Origin: Didymella arachidicola
Taxonomy: Eukaryota > Ascomycota > Dothideomycetes > Pleosporales > Didymellaceae
NCBI GenBank assembly: GCA_016630955.3
Contig: CM049985.1
Location: 806,001 to 870,000 of the forward strand
Length of the DNA: 64,000 nt
Reading direction: 5' to 3'
Under the pieces are notes generated by a model, which saw only the letters and a program-made list of their open reading frames with translations, did not search any database and had not been told where the DNA came from. The stretch's first letter is position 1. Every line of letters begins with the position of its first letter. Below are positions 12,850 through 24,315 of the stretch, in pieces. The translations under genes were made by a program, and so were the position numbers.

Positions 12850-12855
12850 ATATAT
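12850..12855 (+). promoter_or_regulatory. TATA box of the phosphate symporter gene
   Basis: TATATA occurs 103 bp before the ATG at 12,958. It is followed by a pyrimidine-rich stretch and a CAACACCAACACA leader, a typical layout for a strongly regulated fungal promoter. Confidence 0.55.
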
Positions 12856-12957
12856 AGGGTCTCACGGACTCCTCTTGTTGTCTTCTCCAGCCAGCAGTCT
12901 CAACTCCAGCTCAGTACTACACTATACACCTGCGTGCCTGCAGACAACACCAACACA

Positions 12958-14806
12958 ATGGCGCGCCTTACACAGTACAACTATGTCTTCGCCATCGGCA
13001 CATTCTTTGCCATGCTCGATGCCTACAACAACGGTGCTAGTAAGCCATCTCACTACGGTTGCGATAAGGTAGTATCTAACCAGCACTACAGACGATGTTG
13101 CCAACGCTTGGGCTACCTCTGTTTCTTCCCGCTCGGTCACCTACCGCCAGGCTATGATTCTCGGTACCATCTTCGAGATGGTCGGTGCCATCACTGTCGG
13201 TGCCCGTACCGCCGATACCATCAAGAATGGCATCATCCCCAACTCTGCCTTCCGTGGCGACGCTGGTGTCCAGATGCTTGCTTTCACCTGCGCTCTTGCC
13301 GGTGCTTCCATCTGGGTCATGTGGTGCACAAGACACTCTGCTCATGTCTCTTCCTCCTACTCGCTCATTTCCTCGGTTGCTGGTGTCGGTGTCGCCGTCG
13401 CTGGTGCTAAGAACGTCCAGTGGGGATGGAACAATGGCAAGGGTCTTGGTGCTATCTTTGCTGGTCTTGGAATGGCTCCCGCTGCCTCCGCCTGCTTCGG
13501 TGCTATCATCTTCATGCTCATCAAGACAATCGTCCATCTTCGCAAGAACCCCGTTCCCTGGGCTATCTGGACCGCACCCTTCTTCTTCCTGATCGCTGGT
13601 ACCATATGTACTCTGTCCATCGTCTACAAGGGATCTCCCAACCTCGGTCTCAACAAGAAGCCCGCGTGGTATGTCGCTACTGTCACCGTCTCCTGCGGTG
13701 TTGGTCTCGCTGCCCTCTCCTTCTTGCTCTTCGTCCCATACCTCTATGCCAAGGTCGTCAAGAGGGATCACACTGTCCGCTGGTACCACATGTTCCAGGG
13801 TCCTCTCCTCTTCCGCCGCCCCACTCCCGAAGGTGCTGAGGCTGCCCGCGTCCCCGACTACGCTGTTGTCCAGCACCACGAAGAGCCCCACAAGCCCGAG
13901 CTCAAGAAGTCTGACAGCTCTTCTGATGACATCACCCCTGCCGATCACGAGAAGGCCGCCGTTGTCCACGAGCAGCACGAAGACCGCCAGCTTAGCTACA
14001 AGGAGCTCATGCAGCAGGGCCAGGACCGCTTCCACGCCAGGCTCAGGCAAAAGAGCGGTCCCCTCGGCTGGGCTATGCGCTACCTCCACGAGAACAAGAT
14101 CGAGACTGGTGAGATCTACGAGAAGAAGAACATGATCATTACCCTCAGGCGCATCCCCGCTATGATCGTCGTCGGTGCTCTCTACGGCGTAAACTACGAT
14201 ATCCACGCCGCCCAGACTGGTATCCACGGTACTCCTGAAGGTCGCCGCATGGAGCGCGTCTACTCCCATGCTCCTAAGTATGCCAATGAGGTCGAGCACA
14301 CCTACTCCTTCGTCCAAGTCCTCACTGCCTGTACTGCCTCGTTCGCCCACGGTGCCAACGACATTGGTAACGCTGTCGGTCCTTGGGCCGTCATCTACTC
14401 TGCTTGGAACACCGGTAATGCCGCCAAGTCCAAGGCTCCCGTCCCCATCTGGCAGTTGGCAGTTCTCTCTGCTACACTGTCTCTTGGTTTGATCACCTAC
14501 GGCTACAACATCATGAAGGTCATGGGTAACAAGATCACCTATCACTCACCTTCGCGTGGTTGCTCCATGGAGATGGGTGCTGCTCTTACAGTCCTCATCT
14601 TCTCGCAGTACTCCCTGCCCGTTTCGACATCAATGTGCATCACTGGTGCCACCGTCGGTGTTGGTCTTTGCAACGGTACCATCAAAGCTGTCAACTGGCA
14701 GCGTGTTGGTCTCCTTGTCTTCTCCTGGATCATGACCATTCCCATCGCCGGTACCATCGGTGGTCTTGCTATGGGAATTGTCCTCAATGCTCCTCACTTT
14801 GGTTAA
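12958..14806 (+). CDS. PHO89: PHO89-type sodium/phosphate symporter, 2 exons
   Basis: Model: 12958-13039, intron 13040-13091 (GTAAGC donor, CTACAG acceptor), 13092-14806; 598 aa. Splicing restores the PiT signature NNGANDVANAWATSVSSRSV in the N-terminal half. The second copy, HGANDIGNAVGPWA, lies in the C-terminal half. These paired motifs and the two membrane blocks around a long hydrophilic loop (roughly residues 245-370) are diagnostic of the inorganic phosphate transporter family, including yeast Pho89 and Neurospora PHO-4. The protein should bring phosphate, probably with sodium, across the plasma membrane. Length matches the family. The Pho4-like palindrome upstream suggests induction by phosphate limitation. 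The initiator ATG has an A-rich context (CAACACAATGG). Confidence 0.95.
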
Positions 14807-16157
14807 GCGCTTGGTCTTGTGCACACAAAATTGTTTACTGGTCACGAATACCCTCTTTCTTTAGCAATAGTCGATCTTTCGGCATGGATAGACTACTTTA
14901 CTGTAACGATACAAACTTAGCGAATGATAAATAGCGGTTAATGCGCCATATCTATTACATTTCCTCAAACCTGTTGCCTTCTGCTGTGAGCTTCTGACAA
15001 TGTACATTGTAGCGTCGACCTATATCTCCTAAGGTCACCATATCGCGTGCCGATCCAGCAGTCTCCTGATCTTCTTCGCTTCACGCTACGGTCTTTGTGG
15101 AAAGCAGCTGCAATCTATGCCTAGCCGCAGTCCACAGACAACACCCTTGGACCTTGTCACTGCGTATACACAGCTTCATTCCAACATCACTACGGGGAAG
15201 CTTTCACGGCGTACACAACGATATAGCAACACGGCCACTCTCGTCATGTCTGATAGTGAAGCTCCCCGCGGAAACGGGAGATCGCATCTAGGTCATGGAT
15301 GTGGAAGGGCGGATCTCCCGAAGAGAATTGACACGAGGTTGGCAGACAAGGCCAAGGCTTTTGATGGTGACGAAGCTCTGGCTGGCGCATCATAGCCTTA
15401 TGCGGTCTGGACAGCGATGGGGTCACGACATAAGCATGTCGAGACATCAAATTACCAATGCTCTCGCCACCTATCGGACTCCATGGCCATACTCGTACTG
15501 CCTGAAATAATTCTGACAAAACATGTGAAACGCAATCGCTAATCTCCCACTTCACCACCGTCACACGCCTTGGCATACCTCATCCTCACTTTTCCCATCG
15601 ATCTACACACAATATCTAGGCTAGCAAAGCGTGGACACAGCCACCCGCTTTACTTGCCCTTGTCTGCCCGAGGTAAATCGGCATCAAGCCGATCCCCGAC
15701 AGATCGGGCTCTAGGCAAACAAGCCGTGCGAGGATCTGGTCCAGAACAGAGACCTCATGACAACTAACAGTGATGTTGGAATTCAGTGACTATGCACGTT
15801 CGTGGCTTCGCATCGAGGGGCACTACTCGTCGGGGGGCCGACAACTTCGAATGTTACGGAGGAAGCGAGAGAAGATGAGAGCCGGGCCACGTGGGCTTGG
15901 CAGAAGGTGCTAAAGAGACGCTCTTGCACGTGTGATGTCGAATTGTTCCCTTCCTTTCAATCTGCCTGCCGGGAAGCTCTTTCATAAAACTCAAATGGCT
16001 GCGTTCAAGATGTAGTGTAGCTGCGGGACAGGTGGGATACAAAGTACCTCAGTACTGAAGGGGGTTGAAGCACTTACGGTATAGATGACAAAACGTCTTT
16101 GCTCTAGCCGGAAACGCTGTACATGCATGAAGGAGCGCTTCAGTACGCCATGAGCAT
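14807..16157. other. Intergenic between convergent genes, no gene seen
   Basis: This separates the phosphate symporter (plus) from the RRM gene (minus) and holds their 3-prime regions. A second CACGTGGG site occurs at 15,888-15,895, too far from any start to interpret. No frame looks like a gene. Confidence 0.5.
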
Positions 16158-17361
16158 TCAGTGAACGCATTTCATAGCTGTTGGATGGCTACCGAGTGCC
16201 AGTTGAGACATGTTGGTTGTGAAGGCTTTCGTCGCTTGGAGCTGGCCCGTCTGACGGCGGAGAATTTTGGAGGTGTCCATGACAGGCAAGAACGATCGAG
16301 AGGTCGGAGCGATTGGGAGCCCTCCACTCATATCAAGATCATTGAACGGGGAAGTGAGAGGAGTGGCGTCGGCTACAGAGTCACGTGGGACTGTGGAAAA
16401 GATCACGACGCTCTCGTTGGCGATGGGCATGAAGCCTCGCTCGTCCACTGTTGTTCATATTAGCGTGATCAAGGCAATCCAATGCCACAGGTGAGCCTGG
16501 CAAATGCATCTCAGGATAATTCAAGGCACTCATAAAACAGTTTTGCTTACCATTCTGGAAGGTCTTCGGTACTTCAAACGTGATCTTTCTGCCCTGCATG
16601 GGTACGTTCTTGAGGTTGTGGAGAGCGGCGTCACGATCATCGACGGAAGCAAACATTACAAACGCAGTTGGATGCGGCACACCTGTACGTGAATCAAGTG
16701 GGCGCTTGACATCCACGACGACGTAGTTGCCGAAGTAGAGACGGAAAGTCATCTCGTTGACCTCGGCGCCTTGACCCACGTTGTTGAGAAACAGTAGCCG
16801 ATTTTGTAAGATGCGCTGCTGTGCCGGCTTCCACTGAGAAATATTACGAGTTGGCATATTTACTGCGAGATGGGGGATCTCAGCCATGCTCAGTGAAGGG
16901 AAGGCTTCGACATCAGCTGCAGCCGGAGGAGCATCTTCAAGCGCTTCACCACCCGTGCAGAGAGCACCAGTGTGCTCTTCCATAGAAGGAGGCAAAATCG
17001 TATCGCCAGATATTGATACTAAGCAGCGATGATCAGAAGACTGCATCAAGACCAAGCAAAGGACATTTACTACGGAAGCCTCCCTGCGCAGGCATGATCT
17101 GGACCTCGCGGTCCAGGATTTTTTGCTGCCAGACAAGGCTTGCGCATCGATACGCTCTTGTTCGGTCGCAAAAAGAACGTACCCAACGGTGTTCTTGTTG
17201 GTTTTGGGGTTGATGCCGCGCAAGAAATCGATAACCGTGAAGCCACCGCCAAAAAAGTCGCGAACATCTTTGCCACTAGCCGCGTAATGCAGGTTGACGA
17301 TGCGGACTACGCGATCCTCGGGACGACAGATATCACCAAGAGTGAGATGGATGCGGTTCAT
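16158..17361 (-). CDS. Two-RRM RNA-binding protein with an apparent 1-nt frameshift, 3 exons
   Basis: Exon 1 17361-17071, intron 17070-17019 (52 nt), exon 2 17018-16551, intron 16550-16448 (103 nt), exon 3 16447-16158. RRM 1 runs from about residue 17 (RVVRIVNLHYAASGKDVRDF) through VGYVLFATEQERIDAQALSG. RRM 2 (about 180-265) has RLLFLNNVG, FRLYFGNYVVVDVKRPLDS and PTAFVMFASVDDRDAAL. Just after ALSGSK the frame shifts: a run of six A bases (about 17,126-17,131) reads on into an out-of-frame sequence, whereas the expected RRM ending (ILDREVQIMPAQGGFR) is one base out. Exon 1 is 291 nt, and the splice phase of intron 1 needs 292, independently indicating one missing base. It is either an assembly error in the homopolymer or a real loss-of-function mutation. 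The family beyond RRM is not recognised. Confidence 0.72.
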
Positions 17362-20300
17362 GATGTTAAGCGGATATTACAAGGTGGTGGAGTTGAAGGA
17401 AAGCGAGGCTTGTATATAGCGTTGAAGCAGTTGAAGTGAAAAAGAAGTCTGTGGCAATCTCGCGCTTTAGTCTGTGGGCATTTCACAGCGCTCGTGTGAG
17501 GAAAGAGCAAACGGACGTCAAATCAGGATGCCACTCACAAAGAGGCAGTGACTTAGGCGGGCGAAGAAGTGAAAGCAGTGGACGTTGGCGGTCGCCAGCA
17601 TCGAGTCGGGAATATCAATGGAAAAGTTGATAGGAAGGAATGATTCGCAATGAATAACAGCCCCAAAAGACTGCACGCAACAAAACACATATTCACGCTG
17701 GCCCTCGCCGGTATACCAATGAATGACTGAGAGGACTGAAAGGGGGAATCACCTATACTTGGAAGAACCTGCTAAGATGACCACCGACGCTCATCTGAAT
17801 AGAATCCCTATAGCAGTGCTGGCAAGAGCGTATTGAGCCTAATAATCGGTAGTTCGACCCTCTATCCATTAACGATACAAATTTGTTCGACGTATTGTGT
17901 GGAGAGCATGTACAATGCGCCTCATTGGAGCACCTTGTTTGGCACCGTGAAGCTGGTTCTTATTTCAGATGCAGCAGGTGTCGAGAGAACCTCATCGAAG
18001 GAATGTAACAGCCTTCAAACACGCACACGCCTAACTACATTGCGCGACTGAGGTGCACTACATCTTAGGCCCAAGAGGCTCGAATGCCTGCTGCGAAATG
18101 GGATCAAATTGTTCGAATAACGAACTGTATTGATTGAGGAACGAAGGGTTCCCAATGTTTACTAACTATCTATACTAGTTATTTTGTATGGAATGTACTC
18201 ATGCCGTCATAATAGACCCTGCCTGCCGAAGATTATCGCTACTTCCAACACAAGTGTGTGGGAAGGGGATTGCCGGACTAGCTTGCTAACAGCAGTGAGA
18301 CTCCAGGGAGATTCATTTACTCATGGAACATATGCTGGCATACGTAAATTAGAGGTTCTCACAGATGAACGTTGGACAGTTAGGCAGCTCCTGCCGACAT
18401 ACATGGCATTTAGCGCCAGTGCACGGGCCACATAGAGCTGATCGTTGCCAAAGCTGTCAGGCGGGGATTTCGACACGCGTTGCTCTCGTCCACAACACCA
18501 CTCACAATGATACAGTTCTCCATATTGGGCTGCTGACTATGCGTCACCTCACCTGAAGGTAGTGTATCGCATTCTGTCAAAGGTCAAGTCAATGGATATA
18601 CGGCACATGTATGGCTAGACAATCCTCACGCTTCACTGCTCCTTCCCTTCGCGACCTCGTAATAACTTCATGATGTACGGCACTGACCGTATGATAGGTT
18701 ACGTACTCTAAGCCACACACAATCCCACTTAATCACGGTAATGTGGCCTTAGGGGTTAAGGGAAAGGTAATGACCTGGGTCACAGCCTACTGCATTCTTC
18801 CTTCCTTCCTTCCTCGAAAGGCATCCCAGGCGTGTCCATTCGACAATCCAAGCGCGAACTTCCCCGAGAAGAGGCCTTGAATATGTGTATCCGGTGAGAT
18901 GACGCCCTCGCCTTTCTCCATGCACGTTGTCCGATTACCGGAGCACTGTCGACACTCGTATTACGTGCATCTGGGATCCACGATAAACGAAAAATTGCCA
19001 CCACACTGCTCCACCGTCGCAGTACCCCAGCGGCTACGGTCCGCTGGATATCTGGGGCAAGCCTCGACGGCGCTGCAAGGGTGGAAAATCCTCTCTCCAC
19101 TGTCCGTGTGCCTCAGCCTAGACCTTGCCTCCAGCCTCCCTTCAATCTCGACACCATCACCTAGACAAAAAATATCGGACACCTTTGGCCGCTGACCTCA
19201 TCAAAAGTGTACGACTTTTTTGTCTAGGTGGTGACACCATAAATTATCCAGGTAATGCATAAGGTTGCATAGAATGCTTTTGCTGGGTTGAAGAGCTGTC
19301 AGACGCTGATATCCGCGTACTCTTACGACAGTACCGAATCTGTGTGTACATCTGCAAGAGGCTCAGCAGGCCGCAGAGCGGCCAGATCGACCCTTCATAC
19401 ATGATCTGACTCTCCGACACGCGAGACAGAATCATTACTACATTGCTCAGAGGGAGGATCTCGAGAGGTGAGCATTGTGTTTGAGAGTCCAGCTTTCCGA
19501 GCATAGTCTGATTCTGTGGAGTGCGTGACAGTCGTAGACATTGACGGGCTGCGGGCTCGGCACGACCAAAGGAATGTACTCGCCTAGCAAGGCCCGGTGT
19601 CAGAGAGCAACGGCACGGCTCGTGTGTACCCTAGACGACCCCGCGAAGGACGAGAATGTTCACGATGGCAGTCTGAGGCCGACAATGCGAAAGTCCCAGG
19701 GAACTGGGTCTGCGGCAAGTGGGACTTGACTTGTGGCAAATCTGCAGCAGCGGAAAAGATGGACTCGAAGCGACGAAAAGACCCACCTTGGTTGATCTCG
19801 TTCCGTTCATGGTGCAGCGTGGGCGCAACGGTCGCCACTAGATACGATATCACGGTGCCTAGGTCGATCAGTGCGTTCTAGAATCGAACACTATCACGAG
19901 CACACCAGTATCTTTGCGTGGGTCAGATGTGTTGAGACGTGTCAGATAGGCCTGCCGCGCGGGATCTACAACAAGTCGGTCAATGGAGTGGAACCTCAGG
20001 AGCGACATGCACATCTGTGGTCCAATGCAGCAAACGTGTCCGGACACGTTGGAAAGCGTTCTGGCTTGTACCACCGGTTGACAACGATGTACTCCCTTGG
20101 CATGCTTCAAGCATGGGCTTCGACAGCAAGGGCAGTTTGGATATGCGAGAGTGAGTCCGAGATAATGGCGCCATGAGTGACTCAAAGCCCGCAATCAATA
20201 CATCTCGAGAACTTTGTTTGTGTGCTGCCGAACCTACAGACACCGCTTCTCCGAACGTGGTGTGTTCCTTCAGGTACTCGCTCTGACTGAGCTGCGACAT

Positions 20301-21150
20301 CTGACCGTGCACTTTCGCCATTTCCCGAAAATTCTTATCATGGGTCCAGCCCCCACGGTTCCGCTTCCGGATGCAAGCAAGTGGGGAGGATTAACCGTGC
20401 ATGGAAGCGATGTTCCTGGTGGAGCTAACCGCCACGTACCAGAAGCCTCAACCTGGCTCGGCGAGACTGGCCGGCGCTCGCGTCAAGGCTGTCAATGATC
20501 GCCACCCAATCGAAGCCCCACGATAAGCCGGTAGTCGATTCTTTCGAGGCTGAAAAAATTTCGAACCTTCCCTTGCAGAGGGATGGACTTGCGGCGGATG
20601 CGCCTCCCAATTCCCCACCAAACTGTATGCACCAGGGTACCGGCTTTCCTGCTGTGGCGGCGCTGCAAAGCCTGCGCTATGGACGTCTTGCGATACTGAA
20701 CGCGCAAAGACCCTCGGCCCCTTTCCTGAACGGACAGAGCTCGGAGTTGGGCGTCGTCACCTCTTGGAAAGCACAGCTGAAATTTGGAGATTGGTAATGG
20801 TTTCGGCCTCCACGTGGGCGAAATTGTGTTAGCAAGTCAATACACAATTGCCAGCGCGTCCAAAATTAGCTGATCTGAACCAAGGTGGGAGGTCAGCTGG
20901 ACTCCCCCTATATCTAAATTCCGAATTTGTTGACCGCCAGTCTGGTCGCCATTACCGTGCACCTTCTGTGTCGGGGAAGAATGTCAACACACCCGTGTTC
21001 CAGGTCTTCTCCACACGTTCCATCGAAAATACATCACGCTTGAGTCAATCATCCTACATCCGTGCACAAGACCCACCTTGGCCCCTCTGAAAAAGACAAA
21101 ACCTGAGCAATTCCTCCACTTTGAAACGATCAACGTACAGTCTCTTCACA
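17362..21150. other. 3.8-kb gene-poor intergenic stretch
   Basis: No frame shows a domain or convincing exon structure. It contains a CTTC microsatellite near 18,799-18,815 and the inverted repeat at 19,158-19,230 listed separately. It may hold long regulatory sequence for mannitol dehydrogenase or very old relics. Confidence 0.45.
19158..19230. repeat. Inverted repeat with 15-bp perfect arms
   Basis: CACCTAGACAAAAAA (19,158-19,172) is perfectly complementary to TTTTTTGTCTAGGTG (19,216-19,230), and pairing continues imperfectly inward (CGGACAC against GTGTACG). The loop is about 25-40 nt. It could be a small miniature transposon remnant or a transcript hairpin; no flanking gene favours a terminator. 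Confidence 0.6.
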
Positions 21151-22887
21151 ATGGCTCCTCTCAACCTCGCAAAGCAGGCGAAGTTCGCCGTGTCCCTGGC
21201 ACAGAAGTCTTCTACTTCAACCCTGCGGTCCTCCCTCAGACCTTTCCCCAGAGCAATTGCAGCGAGGTCACACTCTACAAGCACATCAACTTCTTCCAAA
21301 GTCTCCGCCGCACAACCTACACAGCAGAAGCAGCAAACCGCTTCCACATCTTCCCAGTCTCGCCAATACTCGCAAGCCGCTGCTGTCATGCCTCACGCTA
21401 CCGAGCCTCAGTCGCTGAAGCTGAACGCCGCCAACTTGTCCCAGTTGGAGCACGCTACCGTTCCCACGTACGACCGTGCCAGCATCAAGCACGGCATTGT
21501 TCACGTTGGTGTTGGTGGTTTCCACCGTGCCCACTTGGCCTACTATGTCGACAGCCTACTTGAGCAGTTCAAGCTCAAAGATTGGGCTATCTGCGGTGTC
21601 GGACTCCAGCCGTTCGATGCTGAAATGAAGAATGCTCTTGTTCCCCAGGACAACCTCTACACACTGATTGAGCGCTCCGCATCCGGGTCTAAGGCTCACG
21701 TTGTCGGTAGCATCACAGACTACTTGTTTGCTCCCGATAACGCTGAGGCTGTTATCGCCAAGATGGCTCACGAGGATACCCACATTGTCTCCATGACTAT
21801 TACAGAGAGCGGCTACTTTTACAACGAGAACACCCACCAGCTCATGACAGAGCACCCCGATATGGTCGCCGATCTCGCCGGTGCCAACCCACCCCGTACA
21901 TTCTTTGGTTTCGTTTATGCCGCGCTGGCGCGCCGTTACGAGGCTGGCCTCAAGCCCTTCACAGTTCTGTCCTGCGACAACATGCAGAAGAACGGTCACA
22001 TTACCCGTGACATGCTCATTGCATTCGCTAAGCACCGTGACCCCGATGTCGCTGCTTGGCTCGCTCAGAACGGTGCCTTCCCCAACTCCATGGTCGATCG
22101 CATCACCCCAAGGACTGCCGAGGAGGACGTTGTCAACCTCCGCGAGGAGTTTGGCGTTGAGGATGCATGGCCAGTTGTCACTGAGCCCTTCAGCCAGTGG
22201 GTGATTGAGGACAAATTCTGTGACGGCCGTCCCGCCTTCGAGAAGGTCGGTGTCCAGGTCGTCAAGGACGTGAAGAACGTCGAGGAGTTTGAGCTCATGA
22301 AGCTTCGCCTCCTTAATGCCTCTCATTCAGCTATGGGATACGCTGGTTACCTTGCCGGATTCCAGTACATCCACGAGACTATCGGTCACCCCGTCTTCGG
22401 CAAGTTCATCAAGAACATGATGAACGAGGAGGTCAAGCCTCTGCTTCCCAAGATTCCCGGTGTCGATGTCGACGAGTACATCAAAACACTTATCGGTCGC
22501 TTCTCGAACCCCACTCTTAAGGATGAGATCACCCGTATCTGCCTTGGTGGTTCTGGCAAGCTCCCTCAGTTCATCATGCCCTCCATTGCCGAGCAGATCG
22601 TTGCTGGAGGACCCCTCACCCGCCTTACTCTCGCCACTGCCGCGTGGTTCCGGTACCTCCGTGGTATCGATGAGCAGGGCCGCGACTTCCAGCTCTCCTT
22701 CGACCCCAGGAACGAGGAGCTCCAGAAGATCGCGCGCGATGAAGGTAACCCAATGAAGCTCCTCAGCATTGGCGACCTTTTCGGTGACGATCTTCGCGGT
22801 GACGAGCGCTTCGTCAAGGAACTCACCGATTCATACAACGCCCTCGAGCGCGATGGTGCCATGAAGACCGTTGAGAGGATTGCATAG
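21151..22887 (+). CDS. Mannitol 2-dehydrogenase with N-terminal targeting-like extension
   Basis: An intronless frame of 578 aa from the ATG at 21,151. From about residue 89 it matches the polyol-specific long-chain dehydrogenases: GIVHVGVGGFHRAHLAYYVD (NAD-binding), TLIERSASGSKAHVVGSI, ITESGYFYNENT, and the catalytic pattern K-x4-N-x2-H at Lys384, Asn389 and His392 (KLRLLNASH). These enzymes interconvert mannitol and fructose with NAD(H) (EC 1.1.1.67), part of fungal mannitol storage and stress metabolism. The first 75-80 residues are rich in Ser, Thr, Arg and Lys with no acidic residues (SLRPFPRAIAARSHSTSTST), resembling a mitochondrial presequence. An in-frame ATG at 21,388 would give 499 aa, close to the usual family length near 500. 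Either two isoforms or a later true start is possible. No intron is needed. Confidence 0.93.
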   Translation: MAPLNLAKQAKFAVSLAQKSSTSTLRSSLRPFPRAIAARSHSTSTSTSSKVSAAQPTQQKQQTASTSSQSRQYSQAAAVMPHATEPQSLKLNAANLSQLEHATVPTYDRASIKHGIVHVGVGGFHRAHLAYYVDSLLEQFKLKDWAICGVGLQPFDAEMKNALVPQDNLYTLIERSASGSKAHVVGSITDYLFAPDNAEAVIAKMAHEDTHIVSMTITESGYFYNENTHQLMTEHPDMVADLAGANPPRTFFGFVYAALARRYEAGLKPFTVLSCDNMQKNGHITRDMLIAFAKHRDPDVAAWLAQNGAFPNSMVDRITPRTAEEDVVNLREEFGVEDAWPVVTEPFSQWVIEDKFCDGRPAFEKVGVQVVKDVKNVEEFELMKLRLLNASHSAMGYAGYLAGFQYIHETIGHPVFGKFIKNMMNEEVKPLLPKIPGVDVDEYIKTLIGRFSNPTLKDEITRICLGGSGKLPQFIMPSIAEQIVAGGPLTRLTLATAAWFRYLRGIDEQGRDFQLSFDPRNEELQKIARDEGNPMKLLSIGDLFGDDLRGDERFVKELTDSYNALERDGAMKTVERIA

Positions 22888-24315
22888 ACATGTTACATTT
22901 AGCGATTGAGCGATTGAGGTTTTGGGAACCTAGACTTCGAGATGATACCACCTAATTTTCAACATAAATGAGGCATTAGACGGCGAATGGCGCAAGGAAA
23001 AGTCATGACACTTTAGCGATAGAAAGCGTTACATCGCGGTAGATTTACAATTCACACTTTTGATCATCTCAAACACGTTCTTCAGTGCCTTGCTTTAGTG
23101 GTAAACCACTTCGTAATGGTAGGGAATTCTTATCGTCCTTACTGTCTATGCCTGTATCACGAAACGGTACGGCTCTCCTCATAATCCACCCCTAACAACC
23201 TCGAGGTAGATGCGTCCTCAAGCAAAGTTGATGACGTCATGGTGTTTATCGCTATCTCGCAAAGTCGGTGTATGCCCCACAACCCCATCGTCATGCCGCC
23301 TCTCAACAACGATGATCTCCGCGCAAGTCTTCCAGCAGCGTCTATCAGGGTCCAGTGGTGTAAGTGGGTTGTCAGACAAAAGACAAACCGAAACTGCTTG
23401 GCTGAAGCATCCATGAAGCGCACCGCAAACATCGCCATGTTTGTGTTCGTGCGGTGTGGAAACGGCAGATGTCCCGACACAGTGGCAGGCGTGGGCATCC
23501 TTGCTGCTTAGCTCCTCCGCCTACCTCCGCTTTACGAAACAACAACACGACGCTGCATGGGCAGTTGCAATGCTTGGTGGCATGATCACTTGACCGACGG
23601 AGACGGAGACGGACGAGCGACGAAGAGGAACCAGCCGCTGTGGCTTACCAAGGTGTTCTGCAATGGGGCCATGCTTTGCTGTCAAGCTGACCAGCTACAG
23701 CACCTGCTTGCGAAGCACTTTGCTTTTTCAGGGTACGCACGAAGAAACAATGAGCGAACTGGGTTGCGATCAAGTCATGCCGGCGCAGTCGGTCTGTACC
23801 TTCGATCACTTCTCAACGCTCCGGCAGGCCCGTTTGGTTTTGAGAAAGGCCTGCAGACAGACCTCCTTAAACATCGCGAACAGCTCAGGGTGCGAGAGGG
23901 TTATTTCAAGCCACTCAGCGCTTGACGGTGCTTCATCAGATTGCACAGACAACGCAATGCCCTCGAAAAGCACTGACTACCAAATCGTCCGTTGGGCATG
24001 AGATTCACTTACCTGTCTCCAAGGACTTGTTCGTGTCGTTGGAAATCGTCGCTGGTGTAACACCGCAAAATCCGTTGCAAATTGGCTGCTCGGTGGTCGG
24101 CACAAACCCAGTTCCTCACAAATATACGAATTGCGGCTAGCGCGTTGCTGTTTTGGAACACATGTAGCTAAATGCTTACAATCGGGAGAAGAAGTTCGCC
24201 AAATCAAAGATGCATAAGAGACAATAAGTTCCACAATGGTGAGATACTAGAAGATCTTCTATCAGCAAGCCTTCAGTCCTGACCTGAGCTTCACTGCAGA
24301 AGCTCGATTACCGCG
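22888..24315. other. Intergenic, no gene seen
   Basis: It contains the mannitol dehydrogenase 3-prime region and the upstream region of the NmrA-like gene. Open frames are short and unconvincing; no repeats or RNA genes are visible. Confidence 0.5.

Larger units (their letters stand above)
9871..12957. other. Intergenic, upstream of phosphate symporter gene
   Basis: No supported gene. A roughly 90-codon open stretch on the minus strand (about 12,330-12,620) has a plausible helix but lacks a good start or family match. The CACGTGGG site and TATA box for the downstream gene are listed separately. Confidence 0.45.

Noticed and set aside
13076..14545. 489-codon open frame antisense to the phosphate symporter
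   Set aside because: Its frame is open because of strong third-position C/T codon bias of the symporter; the translation is a repetitive Val/Asp/Gly string without a domain.
17850..17890. GTTCGACCC, resembling a tRNA B box
   Set aside because: No A box or cloverleaf arms at correct spacing could be drawn around it.
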